From a bacterium (GTDB lineage Bacteria; CSSED10-310; JAFGSJ01): DNA of 64,000 nt. Numbering within the stretch: the stretch's first letter is position 1; every line of letters starts with the position of its first letter. The position numbers were made by a program, and so were the translations under genes. The notes beneath the pieces were generated by a model, which saw only the letters and a program-made list of their open reading frames with translations, did no database searches and was not told the origin of the DNA. Location: contig JAFGSJ010000060.1 in the NCBI GenBank assembly GCA_016934675.1, forward strand, positions 18,002-82,001. Direction: 5' to 3'. Positions 61,342 to 64,000 of the stretch are shown piece after piece.

Positions 61342-63666
61342 ATGTATAAACAGATACTGATGCTCATTCTCATCATGCCAGTCTGCTGCAGTTCCATTGG
61401 AATATATGCCGCCTTGGCAGAAACGCAATCTACTGCTGACAGTCCAGCCAGACTCGGACCCGAAGGTGCAATCGAGGGCACGGTCGTTGACAGTGTGACC
61501 CGTACATCTCTTTCAGGCGTGATCGTGTCGGTCCTTTCGACCGATCTCACAGTCGAATCCGATGCCCGGGGCTATTTTATGCTCAGTGGACTTGCGGTCG
61601 GCAATTACAAGCTCAGCTTTACGCACGCCGCTTATGAAACAGATCGTAAAACTGATATTATTGTTCGATCGGGCCGGACTACTACTCTGAGTATACACCT
61701 GAATCGTGCTATTGCGATTACCGATGAAATTGTCGTCAGCGGCGACTATTTCGAGGAGCCAGACGATCAGCCGCTCAGCACCACAACCTTTGAGGGAGAA
61801 GAGATAAGACGGGCTGCCGGAGGAGAAGGGGATGTTTCGAGGATTATCGGCATATTGCCCAGCATCGCCAAGGTGAACGATCAGGTCAATAGCCTGATTG
61901 TCCGGGGAGGCAGCCCGTATGAAAACGGTTTTTACCTTGACAATATGGCCGTCCCCAATATCAATCATTATCCCGCCATGGGTTCCTCGGGCGGTCCGAT
62001 CGGGATCATCAATGTAGATCTGATCGATAATGTGACCTTTGCAGCCGGTGGCTTTTCCGCACGTTTCGGGGACAGGCTTTCAGCGATTATGGAACTCCAT
62101 CTGCGTGAGGGTAGCCGCCGATCATCAGAACTACAAGCGGACCTGAATATGGCCGGCTTCGGCGTCCTGGCCGAAGGTCCGGTCGATCACGGCCGTGGTT
62201 CATGGCTCCTTTCAGCCCGACACAGTTATCTCGATCTGTTGGTCGATGCCATCGGGACCGGTAGCGCTCCCCGTTACAGCGATTATCAGGGCAAGATGTG
62301 TTACGATCTGGACCCACGAAATAAACTGGTTTTCGTGGCCATTTCCGCTTTCGATTATATCGCCTTTGACCGGGAATCATCACGTGATAATGGCCAAAAT
62401 TTTTACGGCGGCACTGATATTGTGATCGCTTTCGGCGGCTTGAACTGGAAAAGGGTCTGGCGTGCAACCGGCTATTCGGAAACCTCACTGTCTTGGAATC
62501 AAACCCATTACGATGAACAATACCGAGACATTCTCGAAGACGACGATTTGACCTACCGGACCAATTCCCGCGAACAGGCAGTCCAATTCAGAAACGATAA
62601 TACCTGGCAGTTAACCCCTGATCATACTCTGCATTTCGGGCTCGAATGCACGTTTCGGTATGACGATTACGATCATTATTCCGCCGAATATACTAATGTC
62701 TTTGGTGATACTGTCCCGGCATTATCCGTTGATAAAACCCTGGACGGCTATAAACTAGCCCCTTTTCTCAGCTTTGTTTTGAATCCGGTCCGTCGGTTAA
62801 GCACAACCCTGGGTTGTCGGGCCGATTACTTCAGCTATACCGGCAACAAGACCGTATCGCCGCGATTATCATTGAGTTTTACCTTGACCGATCGGACTAA
62901 AGTGAATCTCGCGACGGGCATTTATCATCAAAGCCTCTCGTCATCCATACTGGCCCAACAGGAAGAATTCAAAGAACTAGATGACCCGATCGCCTATCAT
63001 TATATTGTCGGTGTCGAACACCTGCTAACCGAGCACACGAGAATCAGCCTGGAATTGTACGATAAAGAATACGATCGGTTCCCCATGGACCCCGATCAGC
63101 CTCTGATTTTTCCCGCCGATGAAGGTGGCGTCGGTATCGAAACACTGGTCGATTCAGGACAAGCATATGCCCGGGGACTCGAACTGGTCCTCCAGAAAAA
63201 ACTGGTCGAAAATTTCTATGGACTGCTGAGTATGGCCTGGTTCAGGACGGAATACCGGGATTATAACGGTGATTGGCGGCCCAGGTTATATGATAACCGC
63301 GTCCTGGTCAATATCGAAGGGGGTTACAAACCCAATAACAGGTGGGAATACAGCTTACGCTGGATGTATGCCGGAGGAAGGCCCTATACTCCTTTTGATC
63401 TGGCCCGTTCAACCGAATTCAATGAGGCTATCTATGATAGCAGCCAGGTCAATCAGGCCCGTTTCCCGGCCTACCATTCTCTCAATCTCCGCTGCGATCG
63501 GCGCTTCAATTTCTCCAAATCGAACCTGATCTTTTTTGTCGATCTCTGGAATGTCTATAATCGCCAAAATCCCGCTTTTTATTACTGGAATAAAATCGAG
63601 AATAAACGCGAGGAATCCTATCAATGGACTTTCTTACCCATTGCCGGACTGGAATGGGAGTTTTAG
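61342..63666 (+). CDS. TonB-dependent receptor with N-terminal CarboxypepD_reg-like domain
   Basis: 774 residues. Signal peptide (about 1-27, cleavage near ALA-ET), then a carboxypeptidase-regulatory-like beta domain (about 37-115: GAIEGTVVDSVTRTSLSGV and NYKLSFTHAAYETDR). A plug domain follows (about 125-240: ITDEIVVSG, NSLIVRGGSPYENGFYLDNM), then a 22-strand-type barrel ending in aromatic WEF, as outer-membrane proteins do. Substrate unknown; such receptors take up siderophores, vitamins or glycans. GGAGG lies a few bases before the ATG. No SusD or TonB gene is adjacent. Confidence 0.92.
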   Translation: MYKQILMLILIMPVCCSSIGIYAALAETQSTADSPARLGPEGAIEGTVVDSVTRTSLSGVIVSVLSTDLTVESDARGYFMLSGLAVGNYKLSFTHAAYETDRKTDIIVRSGRTTTLSIHLNRAIAITDEIVVSGDYFEEPDDQPLSTTTFEGEEIRRAAGGEGDVSRIIGILPSIAKVNDQVNSLIVRGGSPYENGFYLDNMAVPNINHYPAMGSSGGPIGIINVDLIDNVTFAAGGFSARFGDRLSAIMELHLREGSRRSSELQADLNMAGFGVLAEGPVDHGRGSWLLSARHSYLDLLVDAIGTGSAPRYSDYQGKMCYDLDPRNKLVFVAISAFDYIAFDRESSRDNGQNFYGGTDIVIAFGGLNWKRVWRATGYSETSLSWNQTHYDEQYRDILEDDDLTYRTNSREQAVQFRNDNTWQLTPDHTLHFGLECTFRYDDYDHYSAEYTNVFGDTVPALSVDKTLDGYKLAPFLSFVLNPVRRLSTTLGCRADYFSYTGNKTVSPRLSLSFTLTDRTKVNLATGIYHQSLSSSILAQQEEFKELDDPIAYHYIVGVEHLLTEHTRISLELYDKEYDRFPMDPDQPLIFPADEGGVGIETLVDSGQAYARGLELVLQKKLVENFYGLLSMAWFRTEYRDYNGDWRPRLYDNRVLVNIEGGYKPNNRWEYSLRWMYAGGRPYTPFDLARSTEFNEAIYDSSQVNQARFPAYHSLNLRCDRRFNFSKSNLIFFVDLWNVYNRQNPAFYYWNKIENKREESYQWTFLPIAGLEWEF

Positions 63667-64000
63667 GTCCATATCAGCATAAATTCTAGGGATACGCTAA
63701 AAAAAAGAGGAATTCGAACCAACACATAGTGAGGCTTCCCTTGGCTTTTTTCCTGGGGCTTTATCAGCCGTGAACTCTACATAATGTCGGCCCATTCTGG
63801 GATGCTACCAGGTTTTTCGATGGTCCGTGATCAGGTCTGGCAGGTCCGGTAGTTTGATCCTGAAAGCATGCTCCGTAGGGCATCCCATGATGCACATTCA
63901 TGAAAACTGCACGGGGGTGTGCGACAAAAAAATGATCGAAAATTGACATCTTCTTTTTTTTGCCCTAAAATCTGGTAGCTCACAAGCAACCAGATTATAG
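63667..64000. other. 334-bp downstream segment without a supported gene
   Basis: No convincing coding frame. It contains an inverted repeat AATCTGGT/ACCAGATT (63969-63976 and 63989-63996, 12-nt loop) near the window edge, whose role is unknown. Confidence 0.35.

Noticed and set aside
63764..63949. 61-codon minus-strand frame after the TonB receptor gene
   Set aside because: No SD, no motif, in otherwise noncoding DNA.
1..64000. CRISPR arrays, rRNA genes, phage integrase or complete insertion sequences
   Set aside because: Scanned for regular spaced repeats, rRNA cores and transposase motifs; only the truncated RAYT was found.

Overview
The window is bacterial chromosome from a Gram-negative-type (diderm) organism. 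Signs of this are two predicted lipoproteins, a TonB-dependent receptor, an AsmA-like protein, and an O-antigen-type ABC exporter. There is no rRNA, CRISPR array or intact insertion sequence. Genes are densely packed on both strands, mostly with recognisable Shine-Dalgarno sites. The metabolic flavour is anaerobe-like: three radical SAM proteins, a FAD-less molybdenum hydroxylase and a membrane pyrophosphatase. The phylum cannot be fixed from the sequence alone; the gene mix suggests an uncultured lineage.

Layout. 1-7.2 kb (+): housekeeping run of TPR protein, lipoprotein, ispE, tRNA-Gln, prs, rplY, pth, then a pyrophosphate-energised ion pump. 7.3-8.6 kb (+): rpsF-ssb-rplI without rpsR. 8.7-12 kb: radical SAM protein (-) and AsmA-like protein (+), divergent. 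12-15.8 kb (-): CBS-nucleotidyltransferase, LegC-like aminotransferase and RNase G, closely packed. 15.9-23 kb (-): an unrecognised coiled-coil protein, a zinc ribbon-kinase-receiver fusion, and a B12/radical SAM protein translationally coupled to the molybdenum hydroxylase. 23.3-25.7 kb: mreB (+) and an amidohydrolase (-). 25.9-30.5 kb (+): a probable accessory cassette of methyltransferase, methyltransferase remnant, PsiE-like protein and P-type ATPase, carrying two copies of nearly the same promoter. 30.7-45.6 kb: glmS, polysaccharide deacetylase, AmrS, membrane MutS-like ATPase, THUMP methyltransferase, peptide-binding lipoprotein, crotonase, recO, HD hydrolase, TIGR04076 and DUF362 proteins, and an orphan DNA methyltransferase.

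45.8-54.7 kb is a surface-polysaccharide region: an unusual protein resembling a degenerate polyprenyl synthetase, Wzm/Wzt-type transporter, two SAM methyltransferases, a sulfatase-fold lipoprotein with a Thr nucleophile, and a GT39-like membrane glycosyltransferase. 55-60.2 kb: argS (+) and a 1166-residue kinase-ATPase-TPR regulator (-). The regulator's 5' end is repeated about 1 kb upstream, with a truncated REP-associated transposase between the copies. A TonB-dependent receptor (+) closes the window.

Most promising for follow-up: the 219-bp repeat around the RAYT remnant at the kinase start, the duplicated promoter module at 25.9/26.9 kb, the degenerate prenyl-synthetase-like protein in the O-antigen export operon, and the coupled molybdenum hydroxylase/B12-radical SAM pair.
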